64,000 nucleotides of DNA from Paenibacillus albidus (GCF_014644435.1 NZ_BMKR01000002.1:1-64000), one strand, 5' to 3'; positions 26,892 to 36,314 are shown, numbered from the stretch's first letter. The notes: generated by a model from the letters alone, not told the origin. Numbers and translations: made by a program.

Positions 26892-27350
26892 CTAACTGCG
26901 CTCGTCGATCAATTGCTCTAGAAAACCTGCAAACGACGGGGCATACACATAGATCAGTCCGTTCATCAGGTCATAACACATAATCTTGAACTCGCCCTCT
27001 TCATCTCTGGATGATGTATCAAAATAATAAAGCTCATCCGAGTAGGGGACAAACAGATCCAGCCTGTGAGGATACTGCTTCCGCCACTCCTCATCAGCCA
27101 GATTCAGCCGATGTATGTATAGAATATCACTATCGGCATAATCCCTCATGTCTGGAGGAGCTAGGGAGAGAATCTCCGCACCGTTAAGCCGTGCATTTCC
27201 GTAGTTCTTGAGCCACCAGCGATAGGAAGGCGGCAGACTGAATCCCAGCTCCGCTTCTGCCTGAGCCATCCACTCCTCTTGCGCACCGTGACCGGGGTAC
27301 CATTTCAAGGCTGCTGTTTTGTCCAATTTATCTGCTATTTGCTCATACAT
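26892..27350 (-). CDS. SMI1/KNR4 family protein
   Basis: A 152-residue single-domain SMI1/KNR4 (SUKH) protein: AEAELGFSLPPSYRWWLKNYGNA near the start, then ISFAPP-like LSLAPPDM and LFVPYSDELYYFDTS. The start at 27350 is chosen because the upstream frame overlaps the neighbouring oxidase gene. SUKH proteins can be immunity proteins to contact-dependent toxins, but no toxin gene is adjacent; an orphan immunity role or an unrelated one is possible. Confidence 0.82.
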   Translation of the reverse strand: MYEQIADKLDKTAALKWYPGHGAQEEWMAQAEAELGFSLPPSYRWWLKNYGNARLNGAEILSLAPPDMRDYADSDILYIHRLNLADEEWRKQYPHRLDLFVPYSDELYYFDTSSRDEEGEFKIMCYDLMNGLIYVYAPSFAGFLEQLIDERS

Positions 27351-27387
27351 AGTTATGTATCCCTTCCCTTCCATTTCATTTGGTTGA

Positions 27388-28506
27388 TTACATTGCATTT
27401 CGAATATCATAATCCTGAATATCGATATCCAGCTCCATGCCCATGGCCAGCTTGGCCAGCTGGCTTCCAATAAAGGGACCCATCGTCAATCCGGATGCTC
27501 CTAGTCCATTGGCTACGATAAGGCTATTCCAGCCGGGAACATTGCCCATCACCGGAAGAAACCCGGGGGTAAACGGACGAAAGCCCACTCTAATTTCCTG
27601 AAAAGTGCTGTTTGCCAATCCGGGAGCCCATTCCAAGCCTTTATTCAGAATCTCCTGCATCCCGCCAGCTGTTATTCTTGTGTCGTAGCCTTCGATTTCA
27701 TTTTCATGTGTTGCGCCGATAACGATTCGCTGATGATCAAAAGCGAGCAAATATTGGTCAGACGGCGGCATAACTACAGGCCAGCTTCCCGTATCTTCCC
27801 GGTCCGGAACCTGAACATGCATAATTTGCGCTTTTTGAAAATGGACCTTAAAGTCAATCCCCAATGGCAGCAGCAGTTGGTTGGCCCAAGCACCCGCGCA
27901 TACAATGACCCCGTCGGCAGTGAAGCTTGTGTCCTCGACAGTGATTCCGGTTACCCGGTTCGCCTGACATTGGAGCTTGGCATCCCCTTGGATGACCACA
28001 GCCCCATTTCGCTGTGCGGACCGGAGTAAGGCATCCCGCAGCGCACGGCCATCTATCCGGGCGGCGCCGCTGATATGTATAGAAGGATAATCTTCTGCTA
28101 ACAGCGGAAAACGCGATTGGGTTTCTTGTACATCCAGCCGGGTAATTTCACCGATTTCCGGTGCCTCCGCTTTGCGCAGGTGAGCCCGTTCCTCCAGCTT
28201 GCCGAGCTTCTCCAATTCAGAATGGATACTTAGGGCACCGACTTGGGCATAACCTGTTTCGGTTTCGCCCTCCCGCTCTAGTTCTTCAATTAATCCCGGA
28301 TAAAAAGCTGCACCTGCTCTTGCCAGCCGGTACCAGGCCTGATTGCGCCGCTGAGAGAGCCAGGGGCAAATGATGCCGGCAGCAGCATCCGTAGCCTGGC
28401 CTTTATCCTGACGGTCGACAAGAACAACCTCCGCCCCCTGTTTGGCCAATTGATAGGCTGTTGATGTGCCTAGAATTCCGGCCCCAATGACGATGACTTT
28501 CTTCAT
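27388..28506 (-). CDS. FAD-dependent amine/amino acid oxidase (DadA/GlyOx type)
   Basis: A 372-residue flavoprotein with N-terminal VIVIGAGILGTSTAYQL and acidic VLVDR for FAD, DGVIVCAGAWANQLL in the middle, and LIVANGLGASGLTMGP near the C-terminus, as in glycine oxidase/D-amino acid dehydrogenase. ATG at 28506 follows GAGGAG. Probably oxidises a small amino acid with release of ammonia; substrate unknown. The SMI1-like gene follows 37 bases downstream. Confidence 0.9.
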   Translation of the reverse strand: MKKVIVIGAGILGTSTAYQLAKQGAEVVLVDRQDKGQATDAAAGIICPWLSQRRNQAWYRLARAGAAFYPGLIEELEREGETETGYAQVGALSIHSELEKLGKLEERAHLRKAEAPEIGEITRLDVQETQSRFPLLAEDYPSIHISGAARIDGRALRDALLRSAQRNGAVVIQGDAKLQCQANRVTGITVEDTSFTADGVIVCAGAWANQLLLPLGIDFKVHFQKAQIMHVQVPDREDTGSWPVVMPPSDQYLLAFDHQRIVIGATHENEIEGYDTRITAGGMQEILNKGLEWAPGLANSTFQEIRVGFRPFTPGFLPVMGNVPGWNSLIVANGLGASGLTMGPFIGSQLAKLAMGMELDIDIQDYDIRNAM

Positions 28507-28689
28507 GGTATTGCGTCTCCTCTGCTGCGGATATTGATTGACGTTGATCCTTAAAGTTGTAGACGGGTTTATATTGATTTTCATTATAACTATTAGGAGA
28601 TATTCGATCAAACCTTATCATTTGCACGAATGTTGTAGGATAAGGGAGTAAGCTGATTTCAAGAAAAACATTTAAAGGAGGTTAGTAAC

Positions 28690-29421
28690 ATGTCAATAGT
28701 CACGAAAGGGGCAACAATCCCTATATTTCCTTGCAGCTCCATAGACGAGCAGTTGGATTTCTACCAAGCCTTAGGTTTTGAAATTACTTACCGGCAAGCC
28801 AAACCAAATCTTTACGCCTGTGTCCGTCACCGTATTGCGGAATTACACTTTTTTGTGCTCAAAAAATTGGAACCCGCAAACTCCTACAGCATGTGCTATA
28901 TAAGTGTTCCAGACGTGGATGCTGTGTATAAGGAGTTGTGCGGGAATCTAAAAAGAACTTATAACAGGGTTCCTTCCAAAGGGTTTCCCAGGATCACCAA
29001 ACTTAATAATCTAGCCGAGGATCGAAGATTCAACCTCATCGACCCTGCCGGCAATCGATTGTTAATTGGACAAAAGCATACCGTAGCCGAACCAGCCGCA
29101 CATGACTCATCCGTTGTAATACCTCCGTCAAGATTTGCCAATGCCTTTGAAACTGCATACCGATTGGCCTATGCCAAAGATGCGCCCGCTGACGCAGCGA
29201 AAGTCCTTGACCTTGTGTTCTCGAAAAATGAAGAAGCGGCTTCAATACTCCAGTACAAGGCTTTTGTCTTACGTGCCGATATCGCATCATCCATGGACGA
29301 GATCGAACTTATGCGAAGTTTCATTCAACAAGCAGACCATTTATCATTGACTGGTTCGGAGCTTGAAGAAGCGATGGAAGCAACCGAAAGATTAAATGAA
29401 CTCAAAACGATGTTAGGGTAA
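28690..29421 (+). CDS. VOC family protein with C-terminal helical extension
   Basis: A 243-residue protein preceded by a strong AAAGGAGG. Residues 1-125 are a bleomycin-resistance-type VOC domain (IFPCSSIDEQLDFYQALGFE ... FNLIDPAGNRLLIGQ). The remaining 115 residues are helical and unassigned (AFETAYRLAYAKDAPADAAKVLDL), possibly a TPR-like tail. Role unknown; might bind a small molecule. Its end nearly touches the convergent ABC-F gene, with no terminator between them. Confidence 0.85.
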   Translation: MSIVTKGATIPIFPCSSIDEQLDFYQALGFEITYRQAKPNLYACVRHRIAELHFFVLKKLEPANSYSMCYISVPDVDAVYKELCGNLKRTYNRVPSKGFPRITKLNNLAEDRRFNLIDPAGNRLLIGQKHTVAEPAAHDSSVVIPPSRFANAFETAYRLAYAKDAPADAAKVLDLVFSKNEEAASILQYKAFVLRADIASSMDEIELMRSFIQQADHLSLTGSELEEAMEATERLNELKTMLG

Positions 29422-29426
29422 ATGGG

Positions 29427-30905
29427 TTAGAGTTCAATAATCGTGGTAGCTATATTGCTGCAGAACTCACGATCATGTTCAACAAAAAGTATCGTCGGCG
29501 AGTATTCAAGCAGCAGCTCTTCAATTTGCATGCGGGATATTACATCAATAAAGTTAAGCGGTTCATCCCATATCAGCAAATGTACTTGCTCAGAAAGGCT
29601 TTTGGCGATCAGCACTTTTTTCTTCTGCCCGCCGCTATACGCGGACATATCCTTCTCGAACTGGACTCTGGAGAAATCCAGTTTTCTTAGGATGGCTTTA
29701 AACAGGCTTTCATCTATCCCGTTGCTTCTGGCGTATTCCGTTAAAGTCCCTCGCAAATGTGAGGTATCCTGTGAAACATAAGAGATCTGGAGCTGGCTCC
29801 CCTTTCGGAAAGTGCCCGTATAGTGGATATCCTCGCCGCAAATGAGCCTGATAATGCTGGATTTCCCGGAACCGTTAATACCTGAGAGCGCAATGCGTTC
29901 CCCCTGCTCTATGGTAAAGCCGATATCCTGGCAAACTAGCTTCTCACCGTAGTAAATGGAGACATGTTCAAGCTCAACAAGCTGTTTTTTGGGATAGGCA
30001 AGCTGTGATATTTTTAAGCTGTCAGAGCTTTCAATATTTTTAAGCAGCCTGCTCTTTTCATCCATAGCCGATTGCTGGCGCTGTTCCATAGCTTTGGAGC
30101 GTTTCATCATTTTAGCGGCCTTGTGGCCAATATACCCTTTATCAACCTTCGAACCGGAGTTTCTAGTGCCATTTTTTGTTTTCTCCACTTCGTGTGACCA
30201 GCTGCCCGTTCGTTTTGCCGCATCCGATAGGCGTTTAATGTCTTTTCTAAGCTTGTCGTTCTCTGCAAGCTCAAAGCTGTCTTGTCTTCTTTTGTTTTCC
30301 CACCACTCGGAGAAATTGCCCTTTTGAATCTCAACGTTGGTCTTATTGATGGAAAGAATGTGATCTACACAGTTATCCAGAAAGGCTCTGTCGTGTGACA
30401 CCAGAATAAATCCACTTTTAGTCTTGAGATAATCACTGACCAGTTGTCTTGCATTCAGGTCAAGATGATTGGTGGGTTCATCAATTAAGAGAAAGCGATT
30501 GTCCTTCAGAAATAAGGCGGCAAGCAGCACTTTCGTCTGCTCTCCGTTTGACAAGGTATCAAAAGGCCGATAAAGCACGTCCTCTGTCACCTGGAGCAGA
30601 GAAAACTCCCGCATGAGTTCCCAGTGAAGGTAATCAGGGGTAATCTCGTTGATTACATCAAGGGTAATATCACTTTTATTCTCCACATGAAAAGGGAAAT
30701 ACTCAAAATCGACAGAGGCAGTTATCTTGCCGCTGAATTCATGTTTCCCCAGCAGCAGACTTAGGAAAGTTGTCTTGCCTCTGCCGTTCCTCCCTGTAAA
30801 TCCCAACCTCCAATCGGTATCGATTTGAAAGCTGATCTCTTCAAAGATGTTATCGTAACTGTCCTCGTAGGCAAACGTAAGGTTGGAAACGTTGATTAAT
30901 GACAT
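29427..30905 (-). CDS. ABC-F family ATPase, Lsa-like ribosomal protection protein
   Basis: A 492-residue soluble protein with two ABC domains and no membrane segment. Walker A: GRNGRGKTT and GINGSGKSS; signatures LSNGEQTK and YSGGQKKK; Walker B: LLIDEPTNHLD and LLIWDEPLNFID, the second with Asn in place of the usual Thr-Asn-His. The linker (about 200-300) is long, charged and helical, as in antibiotic-resistance ABC-F factors, and the length fits Lsa-type proteins that displace lincosamides, streptogramin A and pleuromutilins from the ribosome. The upstream leader (leader ORF plus attenuator) strongly supports an antibiotic-inducible role. Drug range cannot be deduced. Confidence 0.88.
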   Translation of the reverse strand: MSLINVSNLTFAYEDSYDNIFEEISFQIDTDWRLGFTGRNGRGKTTFLSLLLGKHEFSGKITASVDFEYFPFHVENKSDITLDVINEITPDYLHWELMREFSLLQVTEDVLYRPFDTLSNGEQTKVLLAALFLKDNRFLLIDEPTNHLDLNARQLVSDYLKTKSGFILVSHDRAFLDNCVDHILSINKTNVEIQKGNFSEWWENKRRQDSFELAENDKLRKDIKRLSDAAKRTGSWSHEVEKTKNGTRNSGSKVDKGYIGHKAAKMMKRSKAMEQRQQSAMDEKSRLLKNIESSDSLKISQLAYPKKQLVELEHVSIYYGEKLVCQDIGFTIEQGERIALSGINGSGKSSIIRLICGEDIHYTGTFRKGSQLQISYVSQDTSHLRGTLTEYARSNGIDESLFKAILRKLDFSRVQFEKDMSAYSGGQKKKVLIAKSLSEQVHLLIWDEPLNFIDVISRMQIEELLLEYSPTILFVEHDREFCSNIATTIIEL

Positions 30906-30924
30906 GTAATGATCCTCCTGTGCG

Positions 30925-31050
30925 AAAAATATAAAAGCTGCAAGAAAGTTACTTTCTTGCAGCTCAAATAGATACAGCTAACCTAACCCGGCACCCCGGG
31001 CTAGAGAAGGATCTGTTATTCGAGTGAAAAGAAGCAGTAACTTTCTTGCA
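30925..31050 (-). promoter_or_regulatory. transcription attenuator of the ABC-F gene
   Basis: Minus-strand leader. Terminator: GCTGCAAGAAAG-TAA-CTTTCTTGCAGC (30937-30963), a perfect 12-base stem, then TTTTATATTTTT, ending 20 bases before the ABC-F start. Antiterminator: TGCAAGAAAGTTACT (31036-31050) is a perfect 15-base complement of AGTAACTTTCTTGCA spanning the terminator loop and 3' arm (30939-30953). The two structures exclude each other. A CCCGG/CCGGG hairpin lies between. This is the layout of ribosome-mediated attenuation. Confidence 0.85.
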
Positions 31051-31067
31051 TATAAAGAATAAAACAT
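30978..31067 (-). CDS. leader peptide of the ABC-F gene (candidate)
   Basis: A 29-codon frame, ATG at 31067 and TAG at 30978-30980, encoding MFYSLYARKLLLLFTRITDP and nine more residues. Codons 6-11 are exactly the 5' arm of the antiterminator, so translation through them would affect folding. The ribosome site is weak. A second short frame (31016-31051, MQESYCFFSLE) overlaps out of frame and is an alternative. A TATAAT at 31130-31135 on the minus strand may be the promoter. Confidence 0.5.
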   Translation of the reverse strand: MFYSLYARKLLLLFTRITDPSLARGAGLG

Positions 31068-31311
31068 ACGAAACCCAGGGTTCGCTTACAATGTTTTATC
31101 AGGTTTATATGTTCAGCAAGAAAGCCTACATTATACTTTTCAACTCCCATCATGAAATTAAACCTATCTTATCATGCTCCTATCCTGATCTCAACAATGA
31201 CTACAGAAATAGGTATAAAAAAGTTTGTAACCCGTAATTATATACCATATAATGGTAAAAGGACTCGGATACCACAATCGATCCCTAATCTGTCAGTGAG
31301 GTGATTGGACT

Positions 31312-32109
31312 GTGAGAATTATTCACAAGAATGCTGCCCTTTGGAAGACGATGAAAGTAGCTGTTGCCCTATTTATTGTGGGGGTATTTCCGCAACCTGC
31401 CTTTGCCGAAACCCAAAGCGCTGCTGCCGCAGGATTCACGGAGAATCTGAACAGCTATAACAGCAGTATGTGGTACAAGTCCGATGGATGGGACAATGGA
31501 GACGACTTCGGAGCCTTCTGGAAGCAGGACCATGTCGAGTTTAACTCGGGCATCATGGCGCTCAGGCTGGACAATGCCGGCTGCCCCGGCAGCTGTGAAG
31601 GCAAATCTTTCGCCTCGGGTGAATATGCAACCCACGATACTTATGGATACGGCCGCGTAGAAGGAAGGTTGAAAGTGGCGAAGGGCACGGGACTCGTGAC
31701 CTCCTTATTCACGTATGCGAACCGGGAGACGAATCCTCAGCTGCCGGAACGTAATGACGAGATTGATATTGAAATTCTGGGGAAAGATACGACCAAACTT
31801 GAAATGAATTATTATACAAACGGAGTCGGTTCTCATGAAACCGTGATTGATCTGGGCTTCGATGCTGCTGCGGGTTACCATACTTATGCGTTTGAATGGT
31901 CGCCATCGGCCATTAAATGGTACGTCGACGGCAATCTGGTGCATACGGAGAATGGTTCACGTGGCGAGCTCCCCTCCCGGCCGGGGCAAATTATGGTCAA
32001 TCTGTGGCCTGGGGCCGGCGATAATGTTGGCTGGACAGGTCAGTTCAATTATACAGGGACGCCTGTAAAAGCGTATTACGACTGGATAAAATTCACGCCC
32101 TCCTCCTAA
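31312..32109 (+). CDS. secreted GH16 beta-glucanase (lichenase-like)
   Basis: A 265-residue GH16 enzyme from a GTG start with GAGGTGA upstream. A signal peptide (about 1-33, cut after PAFA) precedes the jelly-roll. The catalytic motif is E150-I-D152-I-E154: nucleophile, assisting Asp and acid/base. YYTNG just after it and SPSAIKWYVDGNLV match Bacillus/Paenibacillus endo-beta-1,3-1,4-glucanases. It probably cleaves mixed-linkage or beta-1,3 glucans outside the cell. Stand-alone gene ending at a terminator. Confidence 0.93.
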   Translation: MRIIHKNAALWKTMKVAVALFIVGVFPQPAFAETQSAAAAGFTENLNSYNSSMWYKSDGWDNGDDFGAFWKQDHVEFNSGIMALRLDNAGCPGSCEGKSFASGEYATHDTYGYGRVEGRLKVAKGTGLVTSLFTYANRETNPQLPERNDEIDIEILGKDTTKLEMNYYTNGVGSHETVIDLGFDAAAGYHTYAFEWSPSAIKWYVDGNLVHTENGSRGELPSRPGQIMVNLWPGAGDNVGWTGQFNYTGTPVKAYYDWIKFTPSS

Positions 32110-32158
32110 AAGGGGCAATACAGCCCCACTTTCGTACCGTGTAATCAAAGGTGTCTTC

Positions 32159-32202
32159 AGAGGAACGACCGCCGGCATTTGCCTGGAAGTCGTTCCTCTT
32201 TT
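32159..32202 (+). terminator. terminator after the GH16 gene
   Basis: AGAGGAACGAC pairs perfectly with GTCGTTCCTCT around a 19-base loop and is followed by TTTT. It may also act for the convergent isoprenoid synthase gene. Confidence 0.85.
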
Positions 32203-32217
32203 GCCATAATTCATTTT

Positions 32218-34602
32218 TTACCGGTCCCGGTTCACCATATAGTTCATTAAATGCTTCAGGAAAGCGGTATTTCGAGGCAGACTATCCAAGGTTTCCATAG
32301 CCTGGCAGTAGTGTTCCCACATCGCTTTTCTGGCCCCTTCCCGGCCAAGGATGGATACAAACGTCGAATTGTTGTTCAGGTCATCCTGACCGGTGGGCTT
32401 GCCGAGGAGAATCACATCGCCTTCAGAATCAAGCAAATCATCTTTAATCTGAAAAGCAATGCCTGCATGATAGGCAAACTGCTTCAGTGAAGCGATCTCT
32501 TGTCCATTCACCCGGGCGAGAATGGCAGGCATAACCAATGAGGCTTCAAAGGCAACTCCAGTCTTATAAAAACAAATCATATTCAATTCATTCAGTGTCA
32601 ATGCTTTCCCTTTGGCCTGCAAATCCATCGCCTGCCCCATACAGGTATCTTCAGCTTTTTGGGCGGAATACTGCATTAAGGCAAGCACGGTTTTGGCATC
32701 AAAGCTCTCCAGGGAAGCCTGCTCTTCAATCGCTTTTTGAATCAGAAACAGACCGGTCAACTCCGCCGTAGCGCTATTATGAACCTGATGCAGGGTGGGA
32801 CGGCCTCTGCGCGTGGACGCATTATCCTGGGAAGGCAGATCATCGAAGATTAGGGATGCCGTATGCATATATTCCAATGATTTCAGAAGCGGCACGATGG
32901 CCGAGGGTTCCAATCCATATTCATTTACACCCATGACCCAGGTTAATATGGGCCGAATCCGCTTTCCATCCCCTTTAAGGCTATAATTGGCTGCGTCTAT
33001 CAGCGTTTCTTTCATGGCCGGAATTCCGTCCGGTTTGGCGATCTGCAGCTGATCGTTAATCTGCTGGCGCACCGTTTTAACTGTGGCGAGAAATTCTTCC
33101 TTTTCCTTCGCGTCGTTCTTAAGCATGGTAACCATATGGTCGCGCAGCAGCTTGTCGAAGAAATCCACATCGTCCGCTTTCCGAACCATCCATTCCATAA
33201 GTCGGCTGAATTCGGTATGCCCGGAAGCAAATATCCCCATAAGCTCATGATATTTCTCCGTACCGAGGCGTTCTTTGCAGCGCTTCAGACCGTTGATGGC
33301 ACGATCCAGAATGACCTCTGTCGTCTTGGCGTCGGATTGATAGACCTGGTGGATCAAATAGGAGATGACCGTCCAGTATAATTCAAAAGGATTAATCAGA
33401 TCTGTACGCTGGTCACGGTACTGTAAATAATAGGTATAGGGAGTGACGGTTCCCTCACTTAGATCGTCAAACATATCGGCAAAATCATCGGCCAGTTGAT
33501 TATATATGCCATAAAAGAAGGTACGCCGATCAAAGCCCTCATCCCGGGGAGCACTGATGACTGAACGGACAATTAACCGCGAAGAAGATGATTTCAGAAT
33601 GACAGGGAGATAGAGCTCTTCGTTGCTGTAATGGGCATGGGCCAGATTTTTTTTACGGTCCATATCCTGGGCATGAAAAAACACATAGGACTGCTCGAAG
33701 AACATTCCCTTGGTATCGGGCTGCTGATAATCTTTAATATATTCAAAAGCCTCCCGGAGCTCCGCATGGATGTATTGAATCATTTCCTGATTGTCTCCCG
33801 ACCATTCTCCCAGTTCAGGAACAGTCCCGGTAAGCAGTGCGGTGCGTATCATTTGTGAATATTGTTCTTTCTCCCCGGCGTTCAAGACTCCCGAATCAAG
33901 CAAATCGTCAATATACGGGTAGGTGAGGCCATAAGAATAACCATGCCTGATCGCTTCATCCAGTCTTTGGGCACGTTCCGCAGGCAGAGCAGAGTCGCCC
34001 ATCTCCTCAATCGCATGCAGTACTACACCAACAATAATCTTGATCAATTTACGCTGGGCATGTTCGGCGTTCATTTGCTCCGGGATATTGGACGAGACGC
34101 CCTTAAGCTTGTCGATGACCCAAATGACGGCAGATTCGATGTGTTCCTTTTGAGCCCACCGGTATAGTCCGGCCAAGCTCATGTATTCAGGCTGTTTCCC
34201 CCCAGATACTTTCGTCGAACGGGTTAAGAATCTTTTAACATCGGTCACTACAGACTGAATCCGTTGCCGGGTGTCAGACGAACCGAGCGTTTTGCCGAGA
34301 TCTCTCATGTAAATATAGGAAATGCTTCGATCCAAATAATCATCCAGCTTACCTGTGTAATTCAGCCAGTCTATATATCTGTGATAATCTCTGGAATCCG
34401 GTTTTTTCTTGCCCTGCGATAAAAAGGACAACCATGCAAAACGGTGCACATGGTTTCTTTTCCATCCCTGAAGATCTTTGATCAAGGCAGGTGCATAAGA
34501 TTGTTCCTTAACCTGCGTTGCCAGGTCGGCGAAATACTGAGCTGCCTTCTGCTCGGCTTGACGGTACCAGGTGTCGGCATGATTGGTGAATTCTTCATTC
34601 AT
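32218..34602 (-). CDS. tandem class I isoprenoid synthase-like protein with C-terminal polyprenyl synthetase
   Basis: A 794-residue protein, over twice the usual 300-350. Residues about 530-790 are a trans-isoprenyl diphosphate synthase: GKRIRP (546-551), first Asp-rich motif DDLPSQD (587-593), RRGRP (598-602) and second motif DDLLDSEGD (721-729). Residues about 180-480 are all helical and contain DDLLD (232-236) and ADDFADMFDDLSEG (371-384), placed as in a second class I isoprenoid-synthase/terpene-cyclase fold. No signal peptide. The obvious reading is a two-module enzyme that makes and then modifies a prenyl diphosphate, but the N-terminal assignment is by motif pattern only. No other terpenoid gene is nearby. 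Confidence 0.75.
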   Translation of the reverse strand: MNEEFTNHADTWYRQAEQKAAQYFADLATQVKEQSYAPALIKDLQGWKRNHVHRFAWLSFLSQGKKKPDSRDYHRYIDWLNYTGKLDDYLDRSISYIYMRDLGKTLGSSDTRQRIQSVVTDVKRFLTRSTKVSGGKQPEYMSLAGLYRWAQKEHIESAVIWVIDKLKGVSSNIPEQMNAEHAQRKLIKIIVGVVLHAIEEMGDSALPAERAQRLDEAIRHGYSYGLTYPYIDDLLDSGVLNAGEKEQYSQMIRTALLTGTVPELGEWSGDNQEMIQYIHAELREAFEYIKDYQQPDTKGMFFEQSYVFFHAQDMDRKKNLAHAHYSNEELYLPVILKSSSSRLIVRSVISAPRDEGFDRRTFFYGIYNQLADDFADMFDDLSEGTVTPYTYYLQYRDQRTDLINPFELYWTVISYLIHQVYQSDAKTTEVILDRAINGLKRCKERLGTEKYHELMGIFASGHTEFSRLMEWMVRKADDVDFFDKLLRDHMVTMLKNDAKEKEEFLATVKTVRQQINDQLQIAKPDGIPAMKETLIDAANYSLKGDGKRIRPILTWVMGVNEYGLEPSAIVPLLKSLEYMHTASLIFDDLPSQDNASTRRGRPTLHQVHNSATAELTGLFLIQKAIEEQASLESFDAKTVLALMQYSAQKAEDTCMGQAMDLQAKGKALTLNELNMICFYKTGVAFEASLVMPAILARVNGQEIASLKQFAYHAGIAFQIKDDLLDSEGDVILLGKPTGQDDLNNNSTFVSILGREGARKAMWEHYCQAMETLDSLPRNTAFLKHLMNYMVNRDR

Positions 34603-34755
34603 AGGATGGATGACCTCAACTTCTATTAGTGTTTAACATGGTTCCACACGGCTGAGCATAAAGAGAAATTCTGTTCCCGCTTCATGCGCCGGATCATGTT
34701 CATAGCTTTATACGGGAAAGAAGCGATTGGGTTACGGTTCCGGAGTGAAGAACCA

Positions 34756-34796
34756 AAAAACAGCCATTCTCCAAAAGACTGGGGAGTGACTGTTTT
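34756..34796 (-). terminator. terminator of the sigma/DUF4179 operon
   Basis: Minus-strand imperfect stem AACAGTCACTCC / GGAGAATGGCTGTT followed by TTTTTT, located just downstream of the DUF4179 gene stop. Confidence 0.7.
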
Positions 34797-34807
34797 AAGT
34801 AGAAACC

Positions 34808-36295
34808 TTATTTCTTCTCTGGCAGCTCTACAGCTTGTGTATCCATTATGGGGGTATCATACTTCAGAACCTTCAGAGTTAGAGGCTGAGGATAATCCTG
34901 GGCTTCTTCACCAAAATTGTAGGGGATTTCGTCCGTCGCGGCACCGCTTTTATTCGTGATGGTATAACCGCCGGAGTGCCTGCTTTCTTGTCGTTTATGA
35001 ATTTGTCCTTTGGCATCGATAAAGCTGTCGTCCACTTCAGTTCTATGGATTAACCATTGCGCATTTCCTATCTCCTTGCGGAACAAAATATCTCCCGCTC
35101 CTATCCCCTTTTCTTGCCCGGCAATAACAAGACCGTTCTCCGGTGATTCCAGAATTTCTCTCTTGTTAAGATCGATGACGATCTGCATTTGCGCTTTATC
35201 CGAAGCCGAGATTCCGAAGGCTTTCAGCGAGAGTGAGTTTAGCGGATTGTATTCGCTGGCTTTGAACACAAGTGTAGCTTTGGTTTTGTCCCGCTCCCCC
35301 ACGGAATTATAAGTATAGATCTTGCCGGGGTAATACAGCTTTCCGATAGTCTCCGCTCTTTTGTTGATCAGGACGGGATTAATCAATTCGGAAATATATT
35401 TGGAATTGGCTGGATCATACTCCAGGTCCACATAGGTGCTAATAGGAGTATACAGCACTTGATGGACATTGATATGTTGCCCGCCTAAGGTAAGTGTGCG
35501 GTCCGGATAAAAAGTATGCTTCTGATCTTCAAACATTAGCGGGTCCAGCTCAAACCCAATATCCAGGCTCGTCCGGTACTTATTGCTGCTCGAAGCGAGC
35601 GCCTCTGGCGAGGTGCCGGTAAGAATGACTTGAAATTTCATCTCTTTGGTATAGGAAACCGCAGGATCGAGATTGGCATAGTATACATAATAGGAGGTTT
35701 GGCCTGCAGGGATTTCGTAATCCCGCCCAATGATGTCCAGCCACGCGCCTATAGAAGGTACTTCAAATGCTCCGTTATCCAGTGTGGCATCCGCACGGCT
35801 TACCTCTTGATCCGTATTATTGCGGATGCTATGCAGGACAAACACTTTTCGTCCGTCCGTAACTGCACCCAGCACTTCAACCTCAAGCCCGTTCTTTTCC
35901 ACACTTTTGTAAACAGGTTGGATGAGGTTCCGGTCCAGTGCAGTGACAAATGACGGGTCTTTAATGGATGGCGTTCGGAATAACTCAGAATCGCTCCAGT
36001 TCTGTGATGCCTTTTCCCCTGTCATTTCCCGGGTTATTCCGGGCTCCTGGACAACCCCTTCTTGCGCCACATTCGATATCGGAGTTTCGAGGAGTGAGAA
36101 TGTGAGCAGCACTGCTGCTGCCGCGGCCACAGCTCCCCCCAGGCCATAGGAATAACGGCGACGCTTCTCACGCCGCTTCCCTTGCTCAATCCCTTCTTTC
36201 ATGGCATTGTAGATTTTCATTTCCTGCAATGATTCAGCTTGCTGCTGCACTTCCTGGGCATTCTGACGCAGCATGTGCTCTTCCTTTTCGGTCAT
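34808..36295 (-). CDS. DUF4179-type membrane protein, probable anti-sigma factor
   Basis: A 495-residue protein with a cytoplasmic helical N-terminus (1-48), a membrane segment (GLGGAVAAAAAVLLTFSLL, about 50-68), and an extracytoplasmic DUF4179-like region (about 120-350), then a DUF5643-like C-terminal part. Encoded right after an ECF sigma factor (19-base gap, AGGAGGG), the usual position of the cognate anti-sigma factor. It would hold the sigma factor at the membrane until an envelope signal arrives. Confidence 0.82.
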   Translation of the reverse strand: MTEKEEHMLRQNAQEVQQQAESLQEMKIYNAMKEGIEQGKRREKRRRYSYGLGGAVAAAAAVLLTFSLLETPISNVAQEGVVQEPGITREMTGEKASQNWSDSELFRTPSIKDPSFVTALDRNLIQPVYKSVEKNGLEVEVLGAVTDGRKVFVLHSIRNNTDQEVSRADATLDNGAFEVPSIGAWLDIIGRDYEIPAGQTSYYVYYANLDPAVSYTKEMKFQVILTGTSPEALASSSNKYRTSLDIGFELDPLMFEDQKHTFYPDRTLTLGGQHINVHQVLYTPISTYVDLEYDPANSKYISELINPVLINKRAETIGKLYYPGKIYTYNSVGERDKTKATLVFKASEYNPLNSLSLKAFGISASDKAQMQIVIDLNKREILESPENGLVIAGQEKGIGAGDILFRKEIGNAQWLIHRTEVDDSFIDAKGQIHKRQESRHSGGYTITNKSGAATDEIPYNFGEEAQDYPQPLTLKVLKYDTPIMDTQAVELPEKK

Positions 36296-36314
36296 AACTA
36301 ATCCCTCCTGATCT

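Noticed and set aside
26892..27350. Toxin-immunity (polymorphic toxin) locus from the SMI1/KNR4 gene
   Set aside because: No toxin, LXG or secretion gene is adjacent; the neighbours are a VanZ-like protein and an oxidase, so only an orphan SUKH protein can be claimed.
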